From positions 90,049-154,048 of the forward strand of contig NZ_MUNP01000038.1 of the NCBI RefSeq assembly GCF_002001105.1: DNA of 64,000 nucleotides. The letters run 5' to 3'. The DNA is from Rhodanobacter sp. C06. GTDB lineage: Bacteria > Pseudomonadota > Gammaproteobacteria > Xanthomonadales > Rhodanobacteraceae. Below are positions 18,310 to 26,311 of this stretch, piece after piece. The notes beneath the pieces were generated by a model. That model was not told the DNA's origin. It was given only the letters and a program-made list of their open reading frames with translations, and ran no database searches. Each line of letters begins with the position of its first letter. Position 1 is the stretch's first letter. The translations under genes were made by a program, and so were the position numbers.

Positions 18310-18369
18310 CTGACGGGTTCTGCTGCAGCGCGCGTGCAGCGGATGAACCGAGCACTGCTGGGTGCCTGA
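18310..18369 (+). pseudogene. Short remnant resembling the 3' end of htpG
   Basis: Nineteen codons plus a stop read LTGSAAARVQRMNRALLGA, closely matching the last residues of HtpG in this window (VQRMNRVLLGT). At the base level, GTGCAGCGGATGAACCG is identical to the htpG end. No further htpG sequence is seen upstream. As in htpG, a hairpin terminator follows about 30 bp later. It looks like the surviving edge of a duplicated htpG tail. Confidence 0.55.
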
Positions 18370-18396
18370 GACGCGCGTCGACAAGCCTTGAAAAGC

Positions 18397-18424
18397 AAAG
18401 GCCCGTCGCTCGCGACGGGCCTTT
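18397..18424. terminator. Hairpin terminator between convergent genes
   Basis: AAAGGCCCGTCG-loop-CGACGGGCCTTT is a strong 12-bp stem between the end of the hydrolase locus and a convergent small gene. A-rich and T-rich flanks on the two sides allow it to work in both directions. Confidence 0.8.
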
Positions 18425-18441
18425 GATTCATGCACCGGGGT

Positions 18442-19023
18442 TTATCGGGTGCGGGGTGGCGGATTGGACGGTGCATTGCTAGGCATGCTTTGCACCGCAG
18501 GTGCCGGCGCCACGGCCGGTACCGGCTGGCTGCCCCCCTTGTAAGTTGCCCTGTAACCGTCCTGGTAATAGTGCTGGACCGGCAGGGACGGGCGCATGCC
18601 ACGGAAGCGCATGCCCTGGCTGGCCAGCGCGAGACGGTCGCCGTCGAGGTGCACCCAATACCAGGAGCCCGGCGGCACCGGCTTGGTCGAGACGTAGGCG
18701 AACCAGGCATCGTAGTTGCCGTCGGTGCGTGGCTCGGTGCGTACGGCCATGTTCATGATGAACTGGCTGGGTATCGGCTTGCCGTGCTTGTCGACGGCAG
18801 GCTTGCGGATCATTCCGTCCAGGTTCGCGCGCAGCAGGCGGCGGAGCTTGGGCGTGAGCTGGTAGGCCGGCGAAGCGCTGGTGACCCTGCCCTGGGCGTT
18901 CACCTGCACCAGCACCGGCTCGACCCTGTGGGGGAACTGGTTGAGCGACATCGTATCGTCGGCAATGGCACCCGTGCTGCCCAGGACTGCCATGGCGGCG
19001 ACGGCAAGAAATGGGGTGCGCAT
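18442..19023 (-). CDS. Secreted hypothetical protein
   Basis: 193-residue protein with a clear signal peptide (residues 1-20, AxA-type cut after GAIADD), so periplasmic or secreted. The middle part (PVLVQVNAQGRVTSASPAYQLTPKLRRLLRANLDGMI) resembles the TonB-C/energy-transducer-like repeat pattern in which a predicted value is written as a fraction of a residue sum. I do not claim a function. The C-terminus is Pro/Ala-rich and looks disordered. The start at 19023 has AAGGAG six bases upstream. Confidence 0.65.
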   Translation of the reverse strand: MRTPFLAVAAMAVLGSTGAIADDTMSLNQFPHRVEPVLVQVNAQGRVTSASPAYQLTPKLRRLLRANLDGMIRKPAVDKHGKPIPSQFIMNMAVRTEPRTDGNYDAWFAYVSTKPVPPGSWYWVHLDGDRLALASQGMRFRGMRPSLPVQHYYQDGYRATYKGGSQPVPAVAPAPAVQSMPSNAPSNPPPRTR

Positions 19024-19084
19024 GATGCTCTCCTTGCGTGTGGGGGTACTCACCCCATACGCCCATACCGATGGGTTTGTCAAT

Positions 19085-19744
19085 TCAGCATTGCACGCGC
19101 CCGCCCGCCAGTGTCGTGCAGTTCTTCACCCGTGGTTGATCGCGCACCGGCGGCGGCTGGTGCGCATGCGGCTGGCCGGGCTCGTGGTGGTCGGAGCGCG
19201 GTGGATGGAACGGCGGGTATGGGCGCGATCCGGCCCAGCCGTAGGGCGGGATCAGGTAGGTCGGCTGGCTCAATTCGGCCTGATAGGTCGCATTCTGCTC
19301 GCGCAGCGCGTCGTTCTCGGCTTGCAGTTGCTCACGCTCGGTGGCCTGCTCGGCCTGCGCCTGCAGCGCGGCGATCTGTTGGGCTTGCGCGCGGGCTTGT
19401 TCGGCCTGCTGCTGCGCGACCTCGGCCGCCTGCCTGGCCTGCTCGGCGCGGGCGTCCTCCGCGGCCTGGTGGATGGCAAGGCGCTGGCGATAGAGCGCGT
19501 CGAGGCGGTGGGCCTTGGCCCAGGTCTCGGCAAGCTGGTCCTGGCCCAGGCGCAGGTAGTAGTCGATGGTTTCGGTGGCGTCAGCCTGGTGCAGCAGCTC
19601 GCCCTTGCCGGCGGGGCAAGGACGGTCGGTGTAGGCGACTTGCCCGCCCTGCATGCACTTGTAGATGTCCTGTGCGCCAGCGTCGATGGGCGCCATGGCC
19701 AGCAGCGCAAGCAGCGCGGATGCGAGGGCGGGAAGGCGGCTCAT
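19085..19744 (-). CDS. DUF4124 domain secreted protein with coiled coil
   Basis: 219-residue protein. The signal peptide (1-24) is followed by a DUF4124 motif QDIYKCMQGGQVAYTDRPC, with two Cys that may pair. A long Glu/Ala/Gln-rich coiled coil (about 75-150) and a Pro/His-rich tail ending in a Cys pair follow. DUF4124 proteins are common in envelopes of beta- and gammaproteobacteria without known function. No strong ribosome site is visible; a second in-frame ATG lies 15 bases upstream. Confidence 0.7.
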   Translation of the reverse strand: MSRLPALASALLALLAMAPIDAGAQDIYKCMQGGQVAYTDRPCPAGKGELLHQADATETIDYYLRLGQDQLAETWAKAHRLDALYRQRLAIHQAAEDARAEQARQAAEVAQQQAEQARAQAQQIAALQAQAEQATEREQLQAENDALREQNATYQAELSQPTYLIPPYGWAGSRPYPPFHPPRSDHHEPGQPHAHQPPPVRDQPRVKNCTTLAGGRVQC

Positions 19745-19850
19745 GCCGCCATTCTGCATCGCGCGGATGTTGTCCGGGCGTGACCGGGGGATGCCTGGTC
19801 GGTTCGGTGGTTCCGGCACGCGGCGGCGGGATCGCGCCGGCTGCCGCAGG

Positions 19851-20171
19851 TCAGGTCGAGGGGGGCTTCTTCCGTCGCCGCGGCTTCTGCTCCGCTGTCG
19901 CCAGCAATTGCTGCAGATAGGCGATGCCTTCCTCCTCGGGAAAGAACGCCACCACGTCGGCGACGCTGAGGTTGTGGCGGTCGCGCAGGGCGAGGAATTC
20001 AGCACGGACGCGGGCGAGGCGTTCGGCTTCGGCGGCCTTCTTGCCAAGCGGCTTGGATTTCGGTGCGGGCTTCGGCGCAGGCTTCGGTTCCTGCTTCGGT
20101 TCGGGGCTGCCCTGATCGAGCGCGGCGAGCTCGGCCTGGAACTGGCGGAAATCGTAAGGCTTGGAACTCAT
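19851..20171 (-). CDS. Small basic conserved protein with Pro/Lys-rich linker
   Basis: 106-residue cytosolic protein. A conserved N-terminus (MSSKPYDFRQFQAELAAL) leads to a linker made of repeated PK(P/Q)EPKPAPKPAPK. The C-terminal part carries LSVADVVAFFPEEEGIAYLQ and ends in a basic tail KPRRRKK. The composition suggests a nucleic-acid-binding protein; the C-terminal part is loosely reminiscent of H-NS-like proteins, which I cannot confirm. A second start 30 bases upstream is possible. Confidence 0.6.
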   Translation of the reverse strand: MSSKPYDFRQFQAELAALDQGSPEPKQEPKPAPKPAPKSKPLGKKAAEAERLARVRAEFLALRDRHNLSVADVVAFFPEEEGIAYLQQLLATAEQKPRRRKKPPST

Positions 20172-20274
20172 GGTGCTCGCGCGGTTCGGGGTCTTGGCCA
20201 TTCTCGCATGCCGGCGGCGTCTCCTTCCGACTGCCGGCCGGATCGCGTCTAATGCGGCGCTGGTCCCCTGCGAA

Positions 20275-21186
20275 ATGTCCGCAATGAGTGCGTTGCTGCT
20301 GCTGTTCGTCTGTCTGGTGCTGGGCGTGCTGGTGCGCCGGTTCGCGCAGCCGCCGGCCGGCATCGTGCACGGGCTGAACTGGTGGGTGCTCAACATCGCG
20401 CTGCCGGCGCTGGTGCTGGAGCTGATTCCGCAGCTGAAGCTCGACGCGTCGCTGTGGTTCCTGGTGGCGGCGATGTGGCTCACCTTCTTCGGCGCCTGGC
20501 TGCTGTTCGCGTGGATCGGGCCTCGGCTGGGCTGGTCGCGCGGGCGCATCGGCGCGCTGGTCCTGGTGTGTGGGCTGGGCAACACCTCGTTCATGGGCTA
20601 TCCGCTGCTGCAGGCGCTACACGGGCAGGCGGGGCTGACGCTGGCGGTGGTGGCCGATCAGCTCGGCTGCTTCCCGCTGCTGGCCTCGGTGGGCGTGGTG
20701 GTGGCCTGCCTGTATGCAGGGCGCGATCCCGATCCGCGACGCATCGCGCGACGCATCGCCACGTTCCCGGCCTTCCTCGCGCTGGTGGTCGGCATCGTCG
20801 CCGGCGTGCTGGGCGGCTGGCCGGCCGTGCTGGACGGCGTGTTCAAGCCGCTGGGGGACACGCTGACGCCGCTGGCACTGTTCTCGGTGGGGCTGCAGTT
20901 CCGCCTGCAGGGTGGCGAGCATCAGTACAGCGCAGTGGCCTGGGGACTGGGCTGGAAACTGCTGCTGGCGCCGGCGTTGTGCTGGGCGCTGGGCGTGGCG
21001 ACCGGCGTGGGTGGGCTCACGCTTGTCGCCGGCGTGTTGCAGGCGGCGATGGCGCCGATGGTCTCGGCCACCATCCTCGCCGACGAGTACGAGTTGGACC
21101 CGGAACTGGCGAACACCGTGCTCGGCGCGGGCATCGTGCTGTCGTTGCTGACGGTGCCGCTGGGCAACTGGTTGCTGGGGGCGTGA
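20275..21186 (+). CDS. AEC family (auxin efflux carrier-type) permease
   Basis: 303-residue inner-membrane protein with about ten hydrophobic helices in two five-helix repeats. The family's conserved unwound regions are GLGNTSFMGYPLLQAL in the first half and MAPMVSATILADEY in the second. Bacterial members move malonate, malate or similar small organic ions; the substrate here cannot be read from sequence. Two in-frame ATGs (20275 and 20284) are near each other without a strong ribosome site. It is divergent from the small basic protein gene. Confidence 0.87.
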   Translation: MSAMSALLLLFVCLVLGVLVRRFAQPPAGIVHGLNWWVLNIALPALVLELIPQLKLDASLWFLVAAMWLTFFGAWLLFAWIGPRLGWSRGRIGALVLVCGLGNTSFMGYPLLQALHGQAGLTLAVVADQLGCFPLLASVGVVVACLYAGRDPDPRRIARRIATFPAFLALVVGIVAGVLGGWPAVLDGVFKPLGDTLTPLALFSVGLQFRLQGGEHQYSAVAWGLGWKLLLAPALCWALGVATGVGGLTLVAGVLQAAMAPMVSATILADEYELDPELANTVLGAGIVLSLLTVPLGNWLLGA

Positions 21187-21198
21187 GTGAGCAGGCTC

Positions 21199-21474
21199 TC
21201 AGCGCCTGACGCCAAGGCGTTGGGCCATGGCATCGACTGCGGCCCGGGCCTGCACGAGGTCAGAGCCGTCGCGGCGGCGATGGAGGCGGATCGCCTCGAT
21301 GTAATGCCCGGCGCGCAGTTCGGCCTCGATCTCGGCGTTGCTGATTTCCGGATGCAGTTCCGACGGTCGATCGATGGCGCGGCGGTAGAGCCAGCGCGCG
21401 GCCGCGTAGCCGGCCATGAAGCAACCGAAGAAGCCGATGCCGAATGACCAGGGATGGATGACGACGTAATCCAT
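21199..21474 (-). CDS. Small membrane protein with ribosomal L7/L12-C-like domain
   Basis: 91-residue protein: an N-terminal membrane helix (about 5-28), then a short soluble domain. In that domain, AELRAGHYIEAIRLHRRRDG and LVQARAAVDAM follow the pattern of the C-terminal domain of ribosomal protein bL12 (two helices and the K/R-AV element). Such membrane-anchored L12-like proteins occur widely but have no assigned role. It converges with the AEC permease gene at a 12-bp gap. Confidence 0.65.
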   Translation of the reverse strand: MDYVVIHPWSFGIGFFGCFMAGYAAARWLYRRAIDRPSELHPEISNAEIEAELRAGHYIEAIRLHRRRDGSDLVQARAAVDAMAQRLGVRR

Positions 21475-21512
21475 GACGAAGCTCCACGAGAGACGCGGCG
21501 ATAGTGCCAGTG

Positions 21513-21917
21513 ATGAACGACCGGCACGACAATGTTCCGACCGAAGTGCGCGCCGACGTGTGGCTGTGGGCCGCGCGCTTCTTTAAGACCCGCAGCATCG
21601 CCAAGCAGGCGATAGCCAGCGGCAAGATCGACGTCAACGGTGGGGGCTGCAAGGCGGCGAAGTTGCTGCACGCGGGCGACATGCTGAAGATCAGCCGGGG
21701 CGAGGAGCGGCTGGAGGTCGAGGTGCTGGCGCTGGCGGACAAGCGCGGTCCGGCCAGCGCGGCGCAGGCGCTGTATCGCGAGAGCGAGGCCAGCCGGCTG
21801 GCGCGCGAGGCGCAGCGCGAACAGCGCCGGCTGGTCGGCGTGCAGGCGCCGCGGCAACGCCCGGACAAGCACGCGCGCCGGGAATTGCGCCGGTTGAAGG
21901 ACCGGCATGAGACGTGA
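21513..21917 (+). CDS. hslR: Ribosome-associated heat-shock protein Hsp15 (S4 domain)
   Basis: 134-residue S4-domain protein: VRADVWLWAARFFKTRS begins the S4 fold and GGGCKAAKLLHAGDMLKISRG closes it, followed by a basic C-terminal tail (RRELRRLKDR). Hsp15 binds free 50S subunits carrying a stalled nascent chain with peptidyl-tRNA and supports rescue. The ATG at 21513 is preferred over two GTG codons a few bases upstream. Confidence 0.92.
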   Translation: MNDRHDNVPTEVRADVWLWAARFFKTRSIAKQAIASGKIDVNGGGCKAAKLLHAGDMLKISRGEERLEVEVLALADKRGPASAAQALYRESEASRLAREAQREQRRLVGVQAPRQRPDKHARRELRRLKDRHET

Positions 21918-22052
21918 TCGACATCTTCCGCACGGGCACTGAGCAGTGCATCGCAGATTGCGCCGTGGTTCTGTCCCACCATCCGCTGCAACGACGGGTC
22001 GCGCCAAGTCCGCGATTTTCAATTTGATGGGATGGCTTCGGGGAGCCTCGCG

Positions 22053-22598
22053 ATGAACGGCATGGGATTCTTCAAGCGGTGGCTGGGCGGCGCCGACGCG
22101 TCGACGCAGCGGCCGGATGGCCGGCGGCAGGCGCCGCTGGGTACGCGCATGCTGGTGGTGGACGATTCGCCCACGATCTGCGCGGTGCTGGGCCGCATGC
22201 TGGAGCAGGACAGCTACGCGGTGCAGAAGGCTGCCGACGGCGAGCAGGCGCTGGAGCTGGCGAAGGCCGAGCTGCCCGAACTGATCTTCCTCGACATCGT
22301 GCTGCCGGGCATCAACGGTTTCGCGGTGCTGCGCGCGCTGCGCCACGACCCGCGCACCGCGCATATCCCGATCGTGATGATCAGCGGCAACCCGCAGGCC
22401 ACCGAGCAGTTCTACGTGCAGCGTTACGGCGCCGACGACTTCCTGAAGAAGCCGTTCGGCCGCGCCGAGGTACAGGCCAGCATCGAGGCGCTGGTACGCG
22501 CAGGCCGGCTGGCCACTCGCCCGGTCGAGCCGCCGGTAGTGGCCGTGGCGCCGGTGGTCGAAGCCGTGCACGAATTGATGACCGGCATGGCAGCCTGA
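22053..22598 (+). CDS. CheY-like response regulator with amphipathic N-terminus (paralogue 1)
   Basis: 181-residue single receiver domain: acidic pair in LVVDDSP, phosphorylation site D81 (FLDIVLPG), Ser/Thr switch in VMISGN and Lys in LKKPFG. It resembles PilG/PilH-type receivers. The first residues (MGFFKRWLGG) look amphipathic and may bind membrane, and a Pro/Val-rich tail follows the receiver. GGGGAG precedes the start. A close paralogue lies at 26312-26920; the two share the stretch ATEQFYVQRYGADDF exactly. No partner kinase is nearby. Confidence 0.9.
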   Translation: MNGMGFFKRWLGGADASTQRPDGRRQAPLGTRMLVVDDSPTICAVLGRMLEQDSYAVQKAADGEQALELAKAELPELIFLDIVLPGINGFAVLRALRHDPRTAHIPIVMISGNPQATEQFYVQRYGADDFLKKPFGRAEVQASIEALVRAGRLATRPVEPPVVAVAPVVEAVHELMTGMAA

Positions 22599-22622
22599 GC
22601 CGCCGCCAGAACTTGTTTCGAC

Positions 22623-22652
22623 GCCGACGGCCCGCGAAAGCGGGCCGTCGGC
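22623..22652. terminator. Hairpin between convergent genes
   Basis: GCCGACGGCCCGC-GAAA-GCGGGCCGTCGGC is a perfect 13-bp stem between a response-regulator gene and the convergent catalase gene. It has no clear T run, so it may be a Rho-assisted or bidirectional stop. Confidence 0.65.
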
Positions 22653-22671
22653 TTGTGGCACCCCTGCGGGC

Positions 22672-24120
22672 TCAGGGCTTGAGTCCCAGCGCCTTGGCCA
22701 CGCCCTCGCCATAGGCCTTGTCGGCCTTGCTGCAGTGCCCGATGTGGCGGCGCTGGATTTCCTCCGGCACGCCTTGCATAGCGCGCGCGGTGTTCTCGAA
22801 CAGCGCCTTCTTCTGCTTCGCGCTCATCAGCCGGAACAGCGCGCCGGGTTGCGAGTAGTAGTCCTCGTCCACGCGGTGGTTCCAGTGGTCGGCGGCGCCT
22901 TCGATCGACAGCGGCGGTTCGCGGAAATCCGGCTGCTCCTGCCATTCGCCGTAGCTGTTCGGCTCGTAGGCCAGCGTGCTGCCGTGGTTGCCGTCCACGC
23001 GCATCGCGCCGTCGCGGTGGAAGCTGTGGTAAGGGCAGCGCGGGCGGTTCACCGGGATCTGGTGGTGGTTCACGCCGAGCCGGTAGCGCTGCGCATCGCC
23101 GTAGGAGAACAGCCGCGCCTGCAGCATCTTGTCCGGCGAGAAGCCGATGCCGGGCACGACCTGGGCCGGGTTGAACGCGCTCTGCTCGACGTCGGCGAAG
23201 AAGTTCTCCGGATTCCTGTTCAACTCCCACACGCCCACTTCGATCAGCGGATAGTCCTTGTGCGGCCACACCTTGGTGAGGTCGAACGGGTGATACGGTA
23301 CCTTCGCGGCATCCTGCTCCGGCATGATCTGCACGCACAGCTTCCACTTCGGGAAGTCGCCGCGCTCGATCGCCTCGAACAGGTCGCGCTGGTGCGATTC
23401 CCGGTCCTTGCCGATGATCTTCTCGGCCTCCGCGTCGGTGAGGTTCCTGATGCCCTGCTGGCAGACGTGGTGGAACTTCACCCAGTAGCGCTCGTTCTTC
23501 GCGTTGATGAAGCTGAAGGTATGCGAGCCGAAGCCGTGCATGTGGCGGTAGCTGGCGGGGATGCCGCGTTCGCTCATCACGATGGTGACCTGGTGCAGCG
23601 CCTCGGGCAGCGAGGTCCAGAAATCCCAGTTGTTCTGCGCGCTGCGCATATTGGTGCGCGGGTCGCGCTTCACCGCATGGTTCAAGTCGGGGAATTTCAG
23701 CGGGTCGCGGAAGAAGAACACCGGCGTGTTGTTGCCGACCAGGTCCCAGTTGCCTTCCTCGGTGTAGAACTTCAGCGCGAAGCCGCGGATGTCGCGCTCG
23801 GCGTCGGCCGCGCCGCGCTCACCGGCCACGGTGGTGAAACGGGCGAACAGCTCGGTCTGCTTGCCTACCTTGGAGAAGATCTTCGCCCGGGTGTATTTCG
23901 TGATGTCCTTCGTCACGGTGAAGGTGCCGAAGGCGCCGGAGCCCTTGGCGTGCATGCGCCGCTCGGGGATCACCTCGCGGTCGAAATGGGCCAGTTTCTC
24001 CAGTAGCCACACGTCCTGCAGCAGGGCCGGGCCGCGCGGGCCGGCGGTAAGGATGTTCTGGTTGTCCGGCACCGGTGCGCCGGCGACGGTGGTGAGGCGG
24101 GGCTTGCGGGGCTTGGCCAT
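22672..24120 (-). CDS. katA: Monofunctional haem catalase (small subunit, clade 3 type)
   Basis: 482-residue catalase that splits hydrogen peroxide in the cytosol. The distal His is H57 in [14 protein letters not shown], the distal Asn is in the [13 protein letters not shown] region, and the proximal Tyr is in [14 protein letters not shown] near residue 340. The length and the absence of a C-terminal flavodoxin-like domain fit the small-subunit clade, which usually also binds NADPH. The gene lies downstream of the TetR gene on the same strand, with a gap of 177 bp that probably holds its own promoter. Confidence 0.95.
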   Translation of the reverse strand: MAKPRKPRLTTVAGAPVPDNQNILTAGPRGPALLQDVWLLEKLAHFDREVIPERRMHAKGSGAFGTFTVTKDITKYTRAKIFSKVGKQTELFARFTTVAGERGAADAERDIRGFALKFYTEEGNWDLVGNNTPVFFFRDPLKFPDLNHAVKRDPRTNMRSAQNNWDFWTSLPEALHQVTIVMSERGIPASYRHMHGFGSHTFSFINAKNERYWVKFHHVCQQGIRNLTDAEAEKIIGKDRESHQRDLFEAIERGDFPKWKLCVQIMPEQDAAKVPYHPFDLTKVWPHKDYPLIEVGVWELNRNPENFFADVEQSAFNPAQVVPGIGFSPDKMLQARLFSYGDAQRYRLGVNHHQIPVNRPRCPYHSFHRDGAMRVDGNHGSTLAYEPNSYGEWQEQPDFREPPLSIEGAADHWNHRVDEDYYSQPGALFRLMSAKQKKALFENTARAMQGVPEEIQRRHIGHCSKADKAYGEGVAKALGLKP

Positions 24121-24297
24121 GACGGGCTCCGATGGTGGTGGGCGAGTCGAATCTACGCGGCGGCGACGATCGCCGGAATTCGTTTGTTCCGATGCGGCCG
24201 ATAGCGCACGGCTATGGGCACCGTCCGCAACGATGGCCGACGCACAGGCATGCCATGCCCGCGGTGGACGACAGGTGATGACGGTGCGCGCGCTGGC

Positions 24298-24888
24298 TCA
24301 GTCGATCAGTTCATGCGCCGTGGCGCGTGCCGCCGCACGGATCTCCTCGCGGAAGGCGTCGTCCTCGATGGTGCGCGCCAGCACCATGCCGCCCACGCAC
24401 AGCGCGGCGAGCGCGAGCCCGCGCTGGCGCGCCGCCTCCGCGCCGGCCGATGCCTCGGCGCCTTGCGCGAGCATGCCGGCCATGCGTTCGAGCAGTCCGT
24501 GGTAAGCGCGTTTCACGCCGGCGCCGGCGCGCGCCACGTCGGAAGGCAGGGCGATCATCGGGCAGTGGCCCTCGATGTCGTCCAGGTGTTCCTGCGAGAG
24601 ATAGACGTCGACCATCTGGCGGGCAAACGCGCTGCCGTGGCGCGCGGGATCGAAATCCAGCTGCGGCCAGCGCTCGTGCGGGTTGAAGTCCCGGTAGGCC
24701 GCCACCGCCTCCACGTACAGGTCTTCCTTGGTCTTGAAGTGGTTGTAGAAGCCGCCGCGGGTGAGCCCGGCGCTGGCCATGATCTCGTCGATCGAGACCT
24801 CGGCGAAGCCCTTGCGGTTGAACAGCACGCGGGCGCAATCGACGATGTGCGCGCGGGTCCGCTGCTTGTGCTCGGCGCTGTACGGCAT
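24298..24888 (-). CDS. TetR family regulator
   Basis: 196-residue repressor. The N-terminal HTH (about 8-55) has the recognition helix TRGGFYNHFKTKEDLY, followed by an all-helical ligand-binding domain that includes a Cys (EGHCPMIALPSD), a pattern common in the AcrR/NemR-like subset. GAGGAG lies six bases upstream of the ATG at 24888. It is divergent from a GST gene, and the 108-bp space between the two start codons holds a perfect palindrome, so autoregulation and control of the GST are likely. In NemR-type regulators the signal is an electrophile, which would fit a GST. Confidence 0.9.
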   Translation of the reverse strand: MPYSAEHKQRTRAHIVDCARVLFNRKGFAEVSIDEIMASAGLTRGGFYNHFKTKEDLYVEAVAAYRDFNPHERWPQLDFDPARHGSAFARQMVDVYLSQEHLDDIEGHCPMIALPSDVARAGAGVKRAYHGLLERMAGMLAQGAEASAGAEAARQRGLALAALCVGGMVLARTIEDDAFREEIRAAARATAHELID

Positions 24889-24930
24889 GGCGGTCTCCTC
24901 TGATTTCGTCAAGCGTAGCGCCGACGCTGA

Positions 24931-24948
24931 ATATGTTCTTGAACATAT
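24931..24948. promoter_or_regulatory. Operator-like palindrome ATATGTTC-TT-GAACATAT
   Basis: Perfect 8-bp inverted arms with a 2-bp spacer in the tetR-GST divergent region, embedded in GC-rich sequence. Size and position fit a TetR operator serving both genes. Confidence 0.7.
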
Positions 24949-24996
24949 GTAGATGCGGCGCAGACTGCGCTCCACCATCTCCGAGGAGCACCCCGC

Positions 24997-25632
24997 ATGC
25001 AGCTCTACTACGCCGAGACCTTCAATCCCCGCAAAGCCTGCGCGGTGGCGAAATACCTGCAGTCGCCGGTCGAGTATGTGCGCGTCGACCTGGCGCACGG
25101 CGAGCACCGCCAGTCGCCGTACCTCGCATTGAATCCGAACGGCAAGGTGCCATTGCTGGTCGACGGCGCGCTGCACCTGTGGGAGGCCGACGCGATCATG
25201 GTGCAGCTGGCGACCCGGGCCGGTTCTGACCTGTGGCCGTCCGCGCCTGTATCGCAGGTCGAGGTGCTGCGCTGGCTGTCGTGGAACCAGGCGCATTTCT
25301 CGCGGCACGGCAGCGCGCTGTATTTCGAGCACCTGATCAAGCCCTGGCTGGGCATGGGTGAAGCCGATGCGGCCGCGGTAGCGGAGGCAGGCAAGTTTTT
25401 CCGGCAGTTCGCGGCCGTCCTCGACGCGCACCTGGCCGATCACGAATGGCTGGTCGGCGAGCGGTTGGGCGTGGCGGATTTCGCGGTATCCACCCCGCTG
25501 GGCTGGGCGCAGGAGGCGCGGCTGCCACTGGACGGCTTCGAACACCTGGCGCGCTGGCATCGGCAATTGCAGGCCTTGCCGGCATGGCGCGAGCCGTTCC
25601 CGCAGGCGTCCGCCGCCGGCGCCGCCGCCTGA
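24997..25632 (+). CDS. Glutathione S-transferase family protein
   Basis: 211-residue GST: N-terminal thioredoxin-like domain (1-78) with LNPNGKVPLLVDG and the glutathione-contacting WEADAIM (usual E-S/A pattern), and a C-terminal helical domain (about 88-205) with LGVADFAVSTPLG, the conserved N-capping box. The N-terminal catalytic position follows YAETFNPRKAC. It likely conjugates electrophiles in the cytosol. Its position opposite the TetR gene suggests induction by the compound that the regulator senses. Confidence 0.88.
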   Translation: MQLYYAETFNPRKACAVAKYLQSPVEYVRVDLAHGEHRQSPYLALNPNGKVPLLVDGALHLWEADAIMVQLATRAGSDLWPSAPVSQVEVLRWLSWNQAHFSRHGSALYFEHLIKPWLGMGEADAAAVAEAGKFFRQFAAVLDAHLADHEWLVGERLGVADFAVSTPLGWAQEARLPLDGFEHLARWHRQLQALPAWREPFPQASAAGAAA

Positions 25633-25653
25633 CCACCCATGGGAGCCAAGGCC

Positions 25654-26232
25654 ATGCGCAGACTGATTGCCTTCGAGATGGTGACGCTCGACGGTTGCTA
25701 TGCCAGCACGGACGGCGATTTCGACTGGACCCACCGGCGCGAACGCGACGCGGAATGGGATGCCTTCGTGGCCGGCAATGCCGGCAGCGGCGGCGAGCTG
25801 GTGTTCGGGCGCCGCACCTACCAGATGATGGCGTCCTGGTGGCCCACGCCGGCGGCCGCACAGAACGAGCCGCGGGTGGCCGAAGCGATGAACGCACTGC
25901 CGAAGTACGTATGCTCCCGCACGCTGCAGGAGGCCACATGGAGCAACACCACGGTGTTGCAGGGCGACGCGGCCACCCGCCTGCAGGAATTGAAGCGCAG
26001 CCCGGGCGCGGACCTGGTGATCCTCGGCAGCGGTGAACTGGTGGCCGCGCTGGCACCGACCGGGCTGATCGACGAGTACCAGCTGGCGCTTATCCCTGTG
26101 GTGCTGGGCCGGCGCGGCAAGCCGCTGTTCGGCGGCGTCGAGCACGGCATGGAGCTGCGTCTCGCCGAGTCACGGCGCTTCGGCAACGGCAACATGCTGC
26201 TCGGTTACCAGCCACGGCCGTCCGCAACCTGA
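25654..26232 (+). CDS. Dihydrofolate reductase-like (RibD C-terminal domain) protein
   Basis: 192-residue protein of the YyaP/RibD-C reductase family: the N-terminal strand MRRLIAFEMVTLDGCYA, GRRTYQMMASWWP and the nucleotide-binding GADLVILGSGELVAALAPTGLIDEYQLALIPVVLG are typical. The cofactor is probably NADPH; the substrate is unknown. It starts 21 bp after the GST stop with GGGAG eight bases upstream, so the two genes may share a transcript. A longer start 15 bases upstream lacks that spacing. Confidence 0.85.
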   Translation: MRRLIAFEMVTLDGCYASTDGDFDWTHRRERDAEWDAFVAGNAGSGGELVFGRRTYQMMASWWPTPAAAQNEPRVAEAMNALPKYVCSRTLQEATWSNTTVLQGDAATRLQELKRSPGADLVILGSGELVAALAPTGLIDEYQLALIPVVLGRRGKPLFGGVEHGMELRLAESRRFGNGNMLLGYQPRPSAT

Positions 26233-26251
26233 GTCCCCCTGCTTGCGTCCG

Positions 26252-26284
26252 CCCGCGCCGGCACGGAAACTGAGCCGGCGCGGG
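26252..26284. other. Strong GC hairpin upstream of the second CheY-like gene
   Basis: CCCGCGCCGGC (26252-26262) and GCCGGCGCGGG (26274-26284) form a perfect 11-bp stem with an 11-nt loop. There is no T run. It separates the reductase gene from the next gene and may weaken read-through or shape the leader of the latter. Confidence 0.55.
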
Positions 26285-26311
26285 CGCCTTCGCCGGCGAA
26301 GGGGCAGGGGG

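Noticed and set aside
22623..22652. Small RNA gene between response regulator and catalase
   Set aside because: The only feature is a 13-bp hairpin between convergent genes, sufficiently explained as a transcription stop.
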